From Cordia subcordata (Eukaryota; Streptophyta; Magnoliopsida; Boraginales; Cordiaceae), in NCBI GenBank assembly GCA_028554755.1, contig JAPTOF010000007.1, positions 12,633,001 through 12,697,000 of the forward strand: a stretch of DNA of 64,000 nucleotides. The letters are read 5' to 3'. A program made the position numbers and the translations under genes. How positions within the stretch are numbered: the stretch's first letter is position 1; each line of letters starts with the position of its first letter. Under the pieces are notes generated by a model, which was not told the DNA's origin, searched no databases, and was given only the letters and a program-made list of their open reading frames with translations. Below are positions 22,828-35,087 of this stretch, in pieces.

Positions 22828-24001
22828 TTAGGCTCACAAACAACATGCTTAGACTATGCAAAGAATATTGTATTTGCATAAATATGTTAGTCATCTTGTG
22901 AGTGGCAAGATTACGAAATCTTGTGTTGCATATACTTATAGTTTTATGCTTGTATGTGCAGGTAATATAAAAATCTCCTTGATGGTTCGTATGTGTGCAT
23001 GATAGATTTTCGTGTATGGTCAACAAAGATTGGCCATAGGCAATTTCATGTATAAATATTTATGGTTATTGCTTGCAGTTTCATTTAAAAGAAACATAGG
23101 ATATTTTGATGTCCTTGTAATGTTTCTTTATAAAGCTTGTATTAGCAATAGCAAAATGTATTATTGTAATCTTTAAAGACCAAGGAGAAAAACAAGAAAA
23201 CATCATGGAGAAACACTCTGCTGGGTGAACTTGCTGGTCGACCAGCTCAGTCGACTGGCTCCTACTAACGAACGACAGGCTGAGGCAAAAAAACTATTAA
23301 GTGTGCTGTTTTGTTGAAGATTGTAGGGATGCAACAAAGAGGGATTTTTAACATATTTTGGTGGATGTTTATAATGCGTTGACATATGTTTTAACATATT
23401 TGCATAAGTATAAACATGATTACCACCTAGAAATATGCCCACTCATTAGATATTTAAAATTGGCCAATCTTATGTGTTAATTTCTCAGAGATAGTTAAGT
23501 TCATTTAAAAGAGATTGGCTTAGACAAGATAATTGTAAGTAATTATGTCCAAAGATGCCAAGCAATCTCATGAAAAAAATGAAAAACTTAACTTGAGATT
23601 TAAAATATGACAACCTAAGGGTCTATGCACCCAGATTTAGATAAGTAATCTATTATGGTATTGCAACGTTTTAGTAATACAAAGGGAATTCACAAAAACC
23701 AAAGTGTTTTGCAAATCCAAAGTGTGTTTAGATCTAAAACAAAAATGAGAATACCAAAAATAGAGAAAACCCTTATGTTAAAATATTGAGTGGGAGAAGG
23801 GATTGGAAATACCCTATGGCTTTTCATATCTGATTCACGTTAATGGTAAATGTCATTAACTTCCCCATCGGAGGGTGGCACTTTATCAAGATTTAGCAAG
23901 GTGAATTTAAAATGTTTATTCAAAAAGGGTGTTAGTGAGTTTGCCATCCTTAGTAGAATTCTTTACTAAAGATCACCTCACACAACATTGATTAAAGTCA
24001 C
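22828..24001 (+). mobile_element. element A leader, non-coding
   Basis: The leader between primer site and gag, before the solo LTR E. No convincing ORF. It holds GGTCGACC at 23236-23243 followed by AGTCGACTGG, the same palindrome that clusters in the other elements here. The leader resumes at 25770-26186. Confidence 0.65.
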
Positions 24002-25764
24002 TGATGAGTTGTGATTTGGTGTGTGTTTGCATCGCCATTTACTTATACTTTAGAGGTGTTGAATGCTTATAATGATGCATTAGTGTAGTACTTTTGATAG
24101 GAATAGGCTTAAGTGTGAATAAATGTGCATATTAAGTTTAAGAGATAAAATGCTACACTAATAGCTTATTTTCAATGATTCAGGTGACTTTGGGTTAAGA
24201 TAAAGATTGAACAATGAAAGGTGATGAAAATAGGACATGCACGGGTCTAAGGGAGAAGACTAAAGGCCGAAATGACGAAAAATTGGATGAAGGAAGTCAG
24301 CCGGATGCTAAGGAAGACCGACCACTCCAGAGAGCTTCGTCGAAAAGCCGGACGACCCCCCTTCAAGAGCCGGTCGACCGGCCACTCCAGAGAGCCCTTG
24401 AAGAAAGCCGGTCGAGTACTCCAGAGGCCGGTCGACCTAGACGGTCGACCGGCTATGCACAAATCTATAAATAAAGCCCGATGCGGAGCAGAAAAGAGGA
24501 GGGTTTTTACACACACTTCACACCTATTCTCACACACACTTAACCCTATTCCCTAGCCGCCTCACACACCCTTTTCACATACTTTTCACGAAGAACCAAG
24601 TTTCGTTGGAGGATTCAAACGCTTTGGAATCGAGATTGTTTACAAGCTGTGTTCTAAAATCGCTAGGATGAAAGGGGAGTTTCGTTATATCTCATTCATT
24701 CTATTTTCTATTATGTCTGAGTAGGCTTGTATAGGGTGATAAAACTTATGTAATGGGTTAATTTTATACTCTTATGATATGGGATATGATGGCTGAATAT
24801 ATATATATATATATATATATATGTTTTGATTTGTTTTGTTTGATTGGGTGTTCTTTCATTCATGTCTATGTGTTTGATAAAATACCTAGATGAGTACATA
24901 TATATTAATTGAAGTTTGTTTATTACTAAACACATCTAATCCATGCTATACTCATGTCTATGTGTTTATACATGGATGTTATGAAGTGGGTAGTGCTTTT
25001 ATTCATGTCTATATGCGTATTTGCATGCCTAGTAACAAGCATAATTTCAATATCACATGTGTATGAATGTTAGTCAAATCCTGTAGTGATCTCAGAATGA
25101 CGGAGTATAATTTAGGGCTAATCTAGGTCGAGTTTCCTTTGGCTTTAAATCCAGCCAATAGGTTTCAGGATAGATTTAGTCGACCTTAGCAACACTAGGT
25201 CTTGGCTTTAAACCCAACCAACGGTTTAGGTACTAGGGTAGGTTCATTCTAAGCCACCTAGGAAGTTAGTTAGTCCCTCTTGAGGCCCTAGGTCATAAGG
25301 ACCACGCCGTAGCTCTAGGAGACGTCGCCTAGGGACGGACCCGCACCGGGTCCTAGGGGGAAATCAGGACACTAACTAACAACCTAGTTAAGAACACTTT
25401 TGATAGTTAGCCATCATCCCTTAATCCTGTAGCATTTGAGTATGGAGTTACCCATTCATAAATCCAAGTCACCCTAATCCCTTTCTAATTGTTAGTTTCT
25501 TCTTAATCAACCGGCGTCCCTTTTGTTTTTATTCATAGTTTAGTTTTTTTTCGTTTACTTAGAGCTCCCGACAATCCAAACCTTCACAAGAAAAAGTACA
25601 CTTAGTTTAGATCTTTCTTTTTAGCTCTTTTAGGACACCAAGCATAGGATACATTCACGATCTTCACGCCTCCCTGTGGTTCGACACCCGCACTCGTAAA
25701 CACTGTATTGCACGATCCGTACGCTTGCGGGTCTTTTAAAACTTGCACTTGTAAGAAGACATCA
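24002..25764 (+). mobile_element. solo LTR E (1763 bp) inside element A
   Basis: A lone LTR, TGATGAGTTG to AGACATCA, flanked by perfect 5-base duplications GTCAC (23997-24001 and 25765-25769). It belongs to the family of C, F, H, I and K. Landmarks are three GGTCGACC palindromes (24372, 24430, 24443), a TATA box TATAAATA at 24466-24473, an AT microsatellite (24797-24822), two hairpins (25315-25332 and 25337-25353) and the conserved CCTCCCTGTGG block near 25670. A solo LTR usually results from recombination between the two LTRs of a complete insertion. Short frames near 24214-24556 come from the repeated GC-rich segment. Confidence 0.92.
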
Positions 25765-26186
25765 GTCACTACCTCATCGAAGGGCTTAAATCAAGAATGT
25801 TATGGCGAATGAACATAAGGAATGAGTATTCATTCAACTTAAATGGTAGGTTCGGCTATCCCATTGATAGAGTTCGCTATCGGATTTAAGCAGTCAAACG
25901 AAACAGTGATTGAATTATTCAAATTGGAACATATCTAGATAATTGTCAATTCAAATAAGCGGTGGCACTTAATTTAACGTTCATAAGTTTGGCCATCCCA
26001 TTATTGGAGTTCTTGTGAGGACGTTGAGACACTGTTACATCGAGTAGTTTAAGGGTTAATCCACTCAAAGCCGAATGATGTTAAAGTACTTGTATGTTTT
26101 ATTTCCAAAGATAGCATACATATTATACATGCATCAATTCCATACTCATAAAATAATTATGATTATATTGTTGTATATCCAGAAAA

Positions 26187-29100
26187 ATGTCTTCGTTCAG
26201 TCTACTAGCTACAATTCTCAAAGAGCACAAGCTCACTAGACCGAATTTTGTGGACTGGGAACGGAACTTGGATATAGTACTCACTACAGAAGAGTACAAG
26301 TATATCCTAACAACTCCTTGTCCTGTTGTGAGGGCAAACTCTTCTGAAGCCCAAAAAGATGCTGAGGCAAAATGGCAGAAGGCCAATAGCATGGCCAAGT
26401 GCTATATGATGGCTTCTATGTTAGATATTTTGCAGAGCAAGCATCATCATATGGAAACTACAAAAGAAATCATGACCTCACTGTCTCCTATGTTTGCCGA
26501 TAAGAGTAGGCCCGCAAGGCAAGGTATTCTTAGAGAAATTATGAATCAAAGGATGGCAGAAGGTGCATCTGTCAGAGAGCATATGCTCAAAATGATGGAT
26601 TACTTCAACACTGCCGAGATCCTAGGGGCAAACATAGATGAACAGTCAAAGGTAGACATGATTTTGGAGACTCTACCACCGTCTTACGCCCAGTTCAAGC
26701 TTAATTATAATATGGGCAAGATGAACATGGATATGACGAAATTAATGAAAGAGCTCCTAGTTGCATAAGCCATAATGAAAAATAAAGGCCACGTAAATAT
26801 AGTTCAAGCATCCACTTCTAGACTTAACCCGAAAGCGAAAAAGTTCAAAGGAAAGGGGAAGCAAAAATGTGGTCAACGGAAAAAGAAGAAAAATGGTGAA
26901 CATCCCAAACAATTAACAGGTGAAAAGCCAAAGGGAAAATGCTTTAAGTGTGGCCAGAAAGGGCACTGGAAAAGGGATTGCTCGAAGTACCTAGCACGAG
27001 GCCAGATAAATACACCTCTTTTGTTCTACATTAAAACCTATTTAGTGGTTGATTCTACTTATTCTTGGATAGTAGACTCTGGAGCCAGTAACCATATTTG
27101 CAATTCTTTGCATTGGTTTCAGGAAATAAAGGAACTAGCTAAAGAGGAATTTGCTCTGAGGATGCGTAACCGAGCAAAAGTATAGGCTGCTGCAGTGGGA
27201 GAAATGTGCTTAAATTTTTCATGTAATAGGAAGTTATTTTTAAACAACGTTTATTATGTTCTAGATGTACGTAAAAACCTTATTTCTATTTCGTAATTAA
27301 TATTAGATGGTTTTTGCATTAATTTCCATTCTGGTGTTGATATCAGTAGAGATGGAAATATTGTTTGTTCTGATAGCATGCATGATAACTTGTTCAATAT
27401 AAAACCTATTACAAACTCATTGCATAATATAGAATAAACTAATTCCCAAAAAAGGAAGTTTTCTTCGACCAATGATACTTATCTTTGGCATCTACGCTTA
27501 GGACATATTAGTCTAAAGCGAATTCAGAGATTAGTTGAGGATGGGCATCTTAGCTCATTAGATCTCGAAGATCTACCTCCGTGTGAATCTTGCCTCAAAG
27601 GAAAGATGACTAAATGGTCATTTTCTTCTAAAGGAGAAAGGGCCAAAGAAGTATTAGAATTGGTTCACACTGATGTGTGTGGTCCTATAAGCAAACCAGC
27701 ACGAGGAGGTTATGAGTATTTCATCACTTTTACTGATGATTACTCTAGGTATGGATATGTATATCTGATGCGACACAAGTCTGAATCCTTTGAGAAATTC
27801 AAAGAGTTCAAGGCTAAAGTGGAACAAAAATTAGATAAACGTATTAAAGCCCTTCGGTCTGATTGAGGTGGCGAATACCTCTCAGGTTAGTTCAGAGACT
27901 ATTTTACACATAAAGGGATTTTGTCTCAATTGACTGCACTAGGGAGTCCCCAACAAAATAGTGTAGTAAAGAGAAGAAATCGCACCCTATTAGATATGGT
28001 TGGGTCAATGATGAGTCATGCATCATTACCTTTATCTTTTTGGGGGTATGCCCTTGAGACAACAGCATATATCTTGAACTTGGTACCATCTAAACCAGTA
28101 CCTAGGACACCACAAGAAATGTAGATCGAGCGTAAGCCTAGTTTAAACCATCTCCACATTTGGGGTTGTCCAACTTATGTACTTAATAATAATGCTTCAA
28201 AGTTGGAACGAAGATATAAGTTGTGCTATTTCATTGGGCATCCTAAGGGAACCAGAGGTGGGATCTTTTATAATCCTAAGGAGCAAAAGGTGTTTATAAG
28301 CACCCATGCTAGATACTTAGAGAATGGTGAAATGATCCAGAAAACACCAGATTCTGAAGTTGTTCTAGAAGAGATTTCACAAGAATCTCCAGTAACACCT
28401 GTGGTAACTGTAAATGAAAAGGAACAGCATATTAGACCTAATATATCGAAGCCTCTTCGTAGTGGAAGGATATCCAGGCCTCTTAATAAATACTATAGAG
28501 AGTCCTTTCAGACTTCTTCAGAGGATCAGGTGATGGATTCCACAAGTTATGATGAAGCAGTTTTCGACATAGATGTTGACCAATGGCATAAGGCAATGGA
28601 TTCAGAGTTAGAATCTATGTATTTTAACAAAGTCTGGGATCATGTAATTGCACCTGAAGGGGTAAAACCTATAGGGTGCAAATGGGTCTACAAGAGGAAA
28701 AGAGGAGTTGATGGAAAAGCTGAAACCTTTAAAACAAGGTTAGTGGCAAAAGGTTATACTCAGAAAGAAGGGATCGATTATGAGGAAACTTTCTCACCAG
28801 TAGCCATGCTTAAATCCATCAGGATATTTTTTGCCATCGCATGTCATTATAACTACAAGATATGGCAAATAGACGTCAAGACAACTTTTCTTAATGGAGA
28901 GCTTGACGAATCCATTTATATGACACAACCAGATGGATATGTTGCCAAAGGCCAAGAACATATGGTTTGTATGTTAAAAAATCCATTTATGGATTAAATT
29001 AGGCATCTAGAGCATGGAACATCAAATTTGATCATGCAATTAAATCTTATGGTTTTGGTCAAAATATTGATGAACCTTGCATGTATAAGAGGCGTAATGG

Positions 29101-30063
29101 AAATACCGTAGTTTTTTTGGTTATGTATGTGGATGATATCCTACTTATTGGAAATGATGTGAGGATGTTATCATCTATCAAGGTTTGGCTTTCTACTCAA
29201 TTTCAAATGAAGGATTGAGGATAAGCTAGTTATGTTCTAGGCATCAAGCTTATGTGAGATCGTAAGAATAAAAGGCTAGCCCTATTTCAAGCTTCATTTA
29301 TTGAGAAGATATTGGTCAGGTCTAACACGCCAAACTCTAAGAAGGCCTTATTACCTTCTAGACATGGAGCATGAAACGAGTTCCTTATGCTTTAGCGATT
29401 GGAAGCCTCATGTATGCCATGTTATGTACTAGACCAAATGTCTGCTTTGTTGTTGGCATGGTTAGTAGATATCAGTCAAACCCTGGACTGGCACATCGGG
29501 TCACGGTTAAGCTTATATTCAAATTCCTACAAGGAACTAAGGATTATGTGTTAGAATACTGTGCAGATGATCTAACGCCATTAGCCTATACAGACTCAGA
29601 TTTTCAGTTCGACAGAGATTCCAGGAAGTCTACTTCTGGATATGTTTTCACTCTATCAGAAGGAGTTGTTTCATGGCGAAGTGTGAAGTAAAATTGCATT
29701 GCTAACTCTACCATGGACGCCGAGTATGTAGTAGCATTTGAGGCTGCGAAAGAGGCAGTATGGCTAAGAAAGTTCCTTTTAGACCTAGAGGTTGTGCCGG
29801 TAGTTCACAGATCGATAACATTGTATTGCGACAACAACAGTGCTATTTCACAGTGCAAAGAGCCCAGAAATCACAAAAAGGGTAAACATATTGAGCGAAA
29901 ATATCATTTGATCCATTAGTTTATCCAGAGAGGAGATGTTATAGTTGAAAAGATAGCTTTAATGGAAAACTTGGTAGACCCATTTACAAAGACTCTTCCA
30001 GAGAAAATGTTTACCACACATTTGGAGTCCATAGGTTTTAGGTTGTGCAGAAGTGATCTTCAG
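26187..30063 (+). pseudogene. element A gag-pol, Ty1-copia, with many stops
   Basis: A single copia polyprotein frame with the order gag, zinc knuckle, protease, integrase, reverse transcriptase, RNase H. Gag (UBN2 type) runs 26187-26765, and the knuckle CFKCGQKGHWKRDC is at about 26940. The protease core is WIVDSGASNHIC (about 27067). The integrase has HLRLGHIS, then DVCGPISKPARGGYEYF and FTDDYSRYGYVY, and SPQQNSVVKRRNRT. RT has KTRLVAKGYTQKEGIDYEET, QIDVKTTFLNG and YVDDILLIGN (about 29128). RNase H has STSGYVFTLSEG, DAEYV and CDNNSAI. In-frame stops include 26766, 27183, 27294, 27864, 28122, 29689 and 29917, and a frameshift lies in an A run near 28974. It cannot make a working polyprotein. 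Confidence 0.92.
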
Positions 30064-30077
30064 TGCAAGTGGGAGAT
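30064..30077 (+). promoter_or_regulatory. element A polypurine tract
   Basis: The purine-rich stretch AAGTGGGAGAT directly before the 3' LTR start TGTTAGG is the usual copia plus-strand primer. Confidence 0.75.
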
Positions 30078-32763
30078 TGTTAGGATTAGTATGCCCTAAA
30101 GCTCACTTGTATATAACATTTTGGGTGTTAAATAATATATAATCATTTTGTTAAATGGCATTATGAGTTCCTTATATATTATCTCTGGTATGTTTTATTA
30201 ATGTATACATAAAGATCTCTTGACTTAAATTAATGACTTGGGTGAGCAGTGAGGTTGGACGCATAGTAGGTCCAAGTATAGATTTAGTCACGCCATAAAT
30301 TAAGTCCATAACCAAATGGTAGTGTTGGGCACTTTATCGGGATAAGGTTATATTGAGCAAGTCTCCTCATTGAGGGTGATCTACCTAGGTCATTGAAGGA
30401 CTTTCCGGATTTGTCTCAATAGTACGTGTCACGTATTCGATAGGACCATTGTGAGTATGTTTTCTAGAGACGTACTATCAAAGAAAGAAAACAAAATACT
30501 CACTGCTACTAAATGATCATTGCCCTTAATCTTGAGCATATGTGGATGAACTAATGAAGTTAGGGTTTGGTACTTTGATTTACTATGGGTGAGATCTTAC
30601 TTTTTTAGGATCAACAGCCTTGTGCATTGAGTGCTAAGTTCTAATTAATTGGAACAAGCATATGCAATATGGAATCTATGTGCCCCCTTTGGGATTGTCC
30701 ATATTTATCATCTGAATCTAGATCTAGTGATACTACCTTTATGGGTATATCGGTCATATGGCTTGAGGGTCACTCCCGAGATCAAGAGATTCCATGAACA
30801 AAGATGGTTGGCAATTGGACAAGAAATCCAACGGAAAAAGATATAGCTAAGGAGGTGATAGTACATAGGCCAAAGGACCGGTCTTAGCTATGGGTATACA
30901 TAAAGGGGCATTATGGTCGGTTATTCAGTAGGTCAAAGACAAAGTTCACATTCTTTTGTGATAAGCTTTTGGGTAATGGCAATTATTCTTGGAGTGCAAC
31001 TTTGATCTTATGGTGGAATAGATCGGAGTTAAAAATAATTATTATTATGTCCCCTAAATCGGGCAAGGACATTTTTTATTACTCTTGGAAGCCAAGGTTA
31101 ATTGTGTCTTCTTGTTGCCTTCCCTAGTTGAAATGACTTTGAGAGAGTAATCTTGAAAGAGCAAATTCCATATTGTGGTACTAACCTTATTGGGCCAAAG
31201 CTTGGAATTGGGTTTGGCTTTTCTTTAGAGTCCAAGATAACCTAATTAGGCTTGGATGGTTTCTTATTGGGCTTGGGCCTCTGCATGGATTATGGACTAT
31301 GTGTTGGGCTTGGATTGTAGGCTTGGCCCAATCTTCCAAGACATGTGCTAGAAAGTTACTACAAGAAAAATTCAAATTGTACAAGTAACTTCTATGACAT
31401 GTGGCAAATATTTACCACTAGGAAAAAGTTTCCCATATGGAAAGTTTACAAGGTTTAAGTGCCAAACTTTTTCTATAAATAGGCAACACCTTAAACCATT
31501 TCCAACATCCAAAAATTTTGTAGTTGATCTCTTCCATTTTGGCAAGAGAATACTACAACACATAGTACACACTTATTATGTGGTTTTTTTTTGCTCTAGA
31601 TTTTCAAGAGCATATTACTTTGTTTCTTGCCACACAAAAGGCCATTCTCTCAAAAAAAGTCTCTTTAACCATAGGGAAGAAGACTAGGGAGTTGCATATT
31701 GCGACACCCTTATAGTAAAATTTTTTTGGTGGCCTTGTTCGTGAGTAGGAACAAAGTTTACATTCTTTTGTGATAAGCTTTTGGTAATAGCAACTATTCT
31801 TGGAGTGCAACTTTGATCTTATGATGGAATAGATCGGAGTTAAAAATAATTATTATGTCGCCTAGATCGGGCAAGGATATTTTTAATTATTTTTGTAAGC
31901 CAAGATTAATTGTGTCTTTTAGTCCCTTCCCTAATTGAAATGACTTTGAGAGAGTAATCTTGAAAGAGCAAATTCCATATTGTGGTAGTAGCCTTATTAG
32001 GCCAAAGCTTGGAATTGGGTTTTTTTTAAAGTCCAAGATAACCTATTTGGGCTAGGATGGTTTCCTATTGGGCATGGGCCTTCACATAGATTATGGACTA
32101 TGTGTTAGGCTTGGATGTTGGGCTTGGCCCAAGTCTTCCAAGACAAGTGGACAACTTGCAAAAGACTACAAAAACAAGTGGACAACTTGCACAAGTCTTC
32201 CAAGACAAGTGGACAAGTTGCATAAAGGAAATTACTACGTGGAAATTTTCTCCCACATGGAAAGATTAGCAACTTAGGGTGCCAAGGTTCTCTTTATAAA
32301 TAGACAAAGCCCTACACCTTTTATGTAATCCACTTTGTAATTAATTTCTTCCTCTTTGGTAAGAAAATACTACAACACATAGTATACACTTATTGTGTGA
32401 TTTTTGCTCTAGTTTTCAAGAGCATATTACTTTGCTTCTTCCCATACAAGAGGCTATTCTCTCAAAATAAGTCTCTTCAATCATAGGGAAGAAGACTAGG
32501 GAGTTGCATTTTGCGACACCCTTATAGTAAAATTTTTTTAGTGGCCTTGTTCGTGAGCAGGAACAAAGCTCGTGATGGTTTTAGCTTCATCAAAAGGTCC
32601 ACGCTTCAAGAGGTTAGCTTTACATATTTTGTAAATACTAGTTATGTTCTATATGTTCTTAAGCATGTTCTTGTGTGTGTTATAGGTTCCTAGCATGTTT
32701 TCTTGGTAGTATTTTTGAAAATATGGACTAGGATAGACCACACATAATATTATCGATCCTACA
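30078..32763 (+). mobile_element. element A: 3' LTR with internal tandem duplication (2686 bp)
   Basis: It has the same ends as the 5' LTR but is 837 bases longer. The excess is a second copy of an 812-base segment: copy 1 is 30945-31756 and copy 2 is 31757-32568. Both are bounded by ACAAAG (30939-30944, 31751-31756, 32563-32568). Each copy carries its own TATAAATAG (31474 and 32295). Copy 2 has diverged and contains a three-unit minisatellite. The right TSD ATTCA follows at 32764. Confidence 0.88.
32143..32222. repeat. 31-bp minisatellite in LTR of A
   Basis: Three copies of ACAAGTGGACAACTTGCA (the third with AAGTTG) start at 32143, 32174 and 32205, a period of 31 bases. They occur only in the second unit of the duplicated LTR segment. 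Confidence 0.9.
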
Positions 32764-33293
32764 ATTCATTACTGAAATCTCTAAGCTATTATTGTGGAAT
32801 CTTTGAGCATTCAAGAGCTATACTTTGCTATATCCACTTCTGAGAAGTTTCAGCTACTACACACATATACTTCTTCAATCTTTGTTGTATACACACTCTT
32901 TAAGCAAGAAAATCTTGTGACATATATTTATTAAGCTTGAGAAGAGTGTGGAGAAATCCTAAAGAGAAGTGTCTCTTGGATTGTTTGAAATTAAGCTTAA
33001 ACAATTGTAACACTTGCTTTGTGTTTCACCAAGCTTTGAAGAAGCACTATAGTGGAGTTGATTGAAGTCCCAAAGGAGAGCTACCTTAGGGGATGGACGT
33101 AGGCAAGGCCGAACCACCTAAAAATCGTTTGTTATTTTCTTTCTTATCTCTACATTACTTTAATTTCCATTATTGATTCAGTAGTGTTTGATATTTACTT
33201 AAGTGAAAGTGTATGATTTATTTGATAAATTTTAATTGCAAAAAATTGGCCAATATATCAATTCAACCTCTTCTTAAGTTATTTGCCTCTACA
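32764..33293 (+). mobile_element. element B: 5' LTR, right part
   Basis: The LTR of B resumes after element A, starting with the target site ATTCA. It matches 41175-41700 of the 3' LTR and ends GCCTCTACA. The primer-site remnant TGATATCAGGGC follows at 33296, a degenerate form of TGGTATCAGAGC. Confidence 0.85.
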
Positions 33294-33355
33294 ATTGATA
33301 TCAGGGCAAAGGTTCTACCTATAGTTTAACAACTAGTAGAATTATATTTGGCAAA

Positions 33356-35060
33356 TATAGATAGAATTTCTATTAAGCAAGCACCCTCTTTTTATGGAAC
33401 TATTTATGCCCTTTGGAAAATGAGGATAAAAGTATTCATTCAATCACACGATTATAAGGCTTAGAAGATAATAGAAAATAGACCTACATTGCCTACTAAA
33501 ATGGAAAGGGATAGAAGAGTTCCAAAACCCGAGAATGAATGGGATGATAAGGATATTAAGTTGTTTGAATTAAATCAGAAGGCTTTACATTATTTGTTCA
33601 TATGAATGCAACTAAATTTGCTAAGGTAATGGGGTGTACTTCGGCTAAGGAACTTTAGGACTAATTAGAAGTAACCTATGAGGGAACTAGCCAAGTAAAA
33701 TAATCTAGAATTGCTATGCTTGTACATAAATATGAACTTTCTAACGAAAGTGTTCAGCAAATGTTTTCTAGATTTCATGAAATTACTAATGGCTTGAAGG
33801 CACTTGCAAAAGATTATTCAAATGTAGAAAAAGTAAGAAAGTTGCTAAGAAGTTTGCCATCATCATGGCAACCTAAGGTGATAGCCATCAAGGAAGCCAA
33901 ATACTTCAACACTTTGGAATGCAATGAGCTTATTGGGTCACTTATGACTTGTAAGCTTGAGATAAAGGACCACAAAGAAGAAGATAAAAAGATGAAGAAG
34001 TCCATAGCTCTTGTTGCATAAAAATACACATCAAGTGAAGATGAAGATGATGAGGAGAAACTTGAAGATGAGAAGATTGCACTTCTTGCCCAGAATTTCA
34101 AAAAATTCATGAAATTAAAAGATGAAGAGAGGAGCCTCCTCTAATGATAACAACTAGAAGAGAAGAGGAAAAGAAGTGAAGGAATTCAAGAAGCAAAAAG
34201 AAGCAAGAAGTGATGAATTAAAGTGCTTTAATTGCAACAAGCGAGGACATATCAAAGCAAATTGTCCAAAGCTTATGAAGAAGAAGAAAGGGAAAACACT
34301 TAAGGCAACATGGGATACTTCCAAGAGTGAGAAAGACATTGAAGAGCAACATGAGGTAGCAAATTTTTGTCTCATGGCCAATGAGGATGAGGCACAATCT
34401 TCTCCATTTATTTATTACTCATCTAGTAAGGAAGAGGAAGAGAAGTATACCTTTGAGGAACTAAAAGAGGCATTTACAAAATTACATGATGACTTCTCAT
34501 TGGTTTAACAAAAAATAAACAAATGCATAGAAAGTTAAAACTTGCTCTTGATGAAAAAGAGATTTTAGAAAATAAGAATGCATCTCTTATTGTGAAAATT
34601 GAAACTTTGGAAAGAGAAAATGAATCATTTGCCAAAGATTTTGTAAGATTTGAAAAAGAAATAAAGAATTTGAAAAAGAGAAATGATGATTTGAATAGAG
34701 TTATTAAAAAATTTACAAATGGCAAAGAGGACTTTGAAAAGTTTCTTGGATCTCAAAAAATGGCCTTTCATAAAAGTGGAATTGGTTATAAGCCAACTAT
34801 CAACCACAAATACTTTAAAACATATTTTGTTAAGGCATCTACTTCTACCTCTACTTCCTCCATCTTTCCAAAATCAAACATCACTTGCACATATTGTGAA
34901 AAGAAAGGACATGTATCAACTCATTGTTACTTTAGGAGACTTCATGATAGAGGATCATGTATCCCATATTGGCAAAGAGCCAAATGGGTTGTCAAGGCCA
35001 AAAATTGATACTAATGTGAAGGACCCAAGATGTTGGAGACCTAAAATAAAGAATTGCATT
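33356..35060 (+). pseudogene. element B gag, SIRE-like copia, broken
   Basis: The gag region of a SIRE/Maximus-like copia, in several frames. The N-terminal part has APSFYGTIYALWKMRI and KIIENRPTLPTKMERDRR. Next is SNESVQQMFSRFHEITNGLK with SLPSSWQPKVIAIKEAK (33716-34021). A zinc knuckle CFNCNKRGHIKANC lies near 34222. A coiled-coil stretch rich in E, K and N follows (34523-34760), and a second knuckle CTYCEKKGHVSTHC near 34885. Two knuckles separated by a coiled coil are typical of this clade. Stops at about 33462, 34020, 34142 and 34506, plus frameshifts, break it. Confidence 0.85.
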
Positions 35061-35087
35061 TGAATTTCATTTGTGTAGGTATGCCAT

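Noticed and set aside
24214..24556. Three overlapping ORFs rich in R, P and S in solo LTR E
   Set aside because: Open in several frames on both strands because of repeated GC-rich GGTCGACCGG-type words; sits at the LTR promoter.
32143..32222. Possible CRISPR-like array
   Set aside because: Three repeats of 18 bases with short, similar spacers inside a plant LTR; an ordinary minisatellite.
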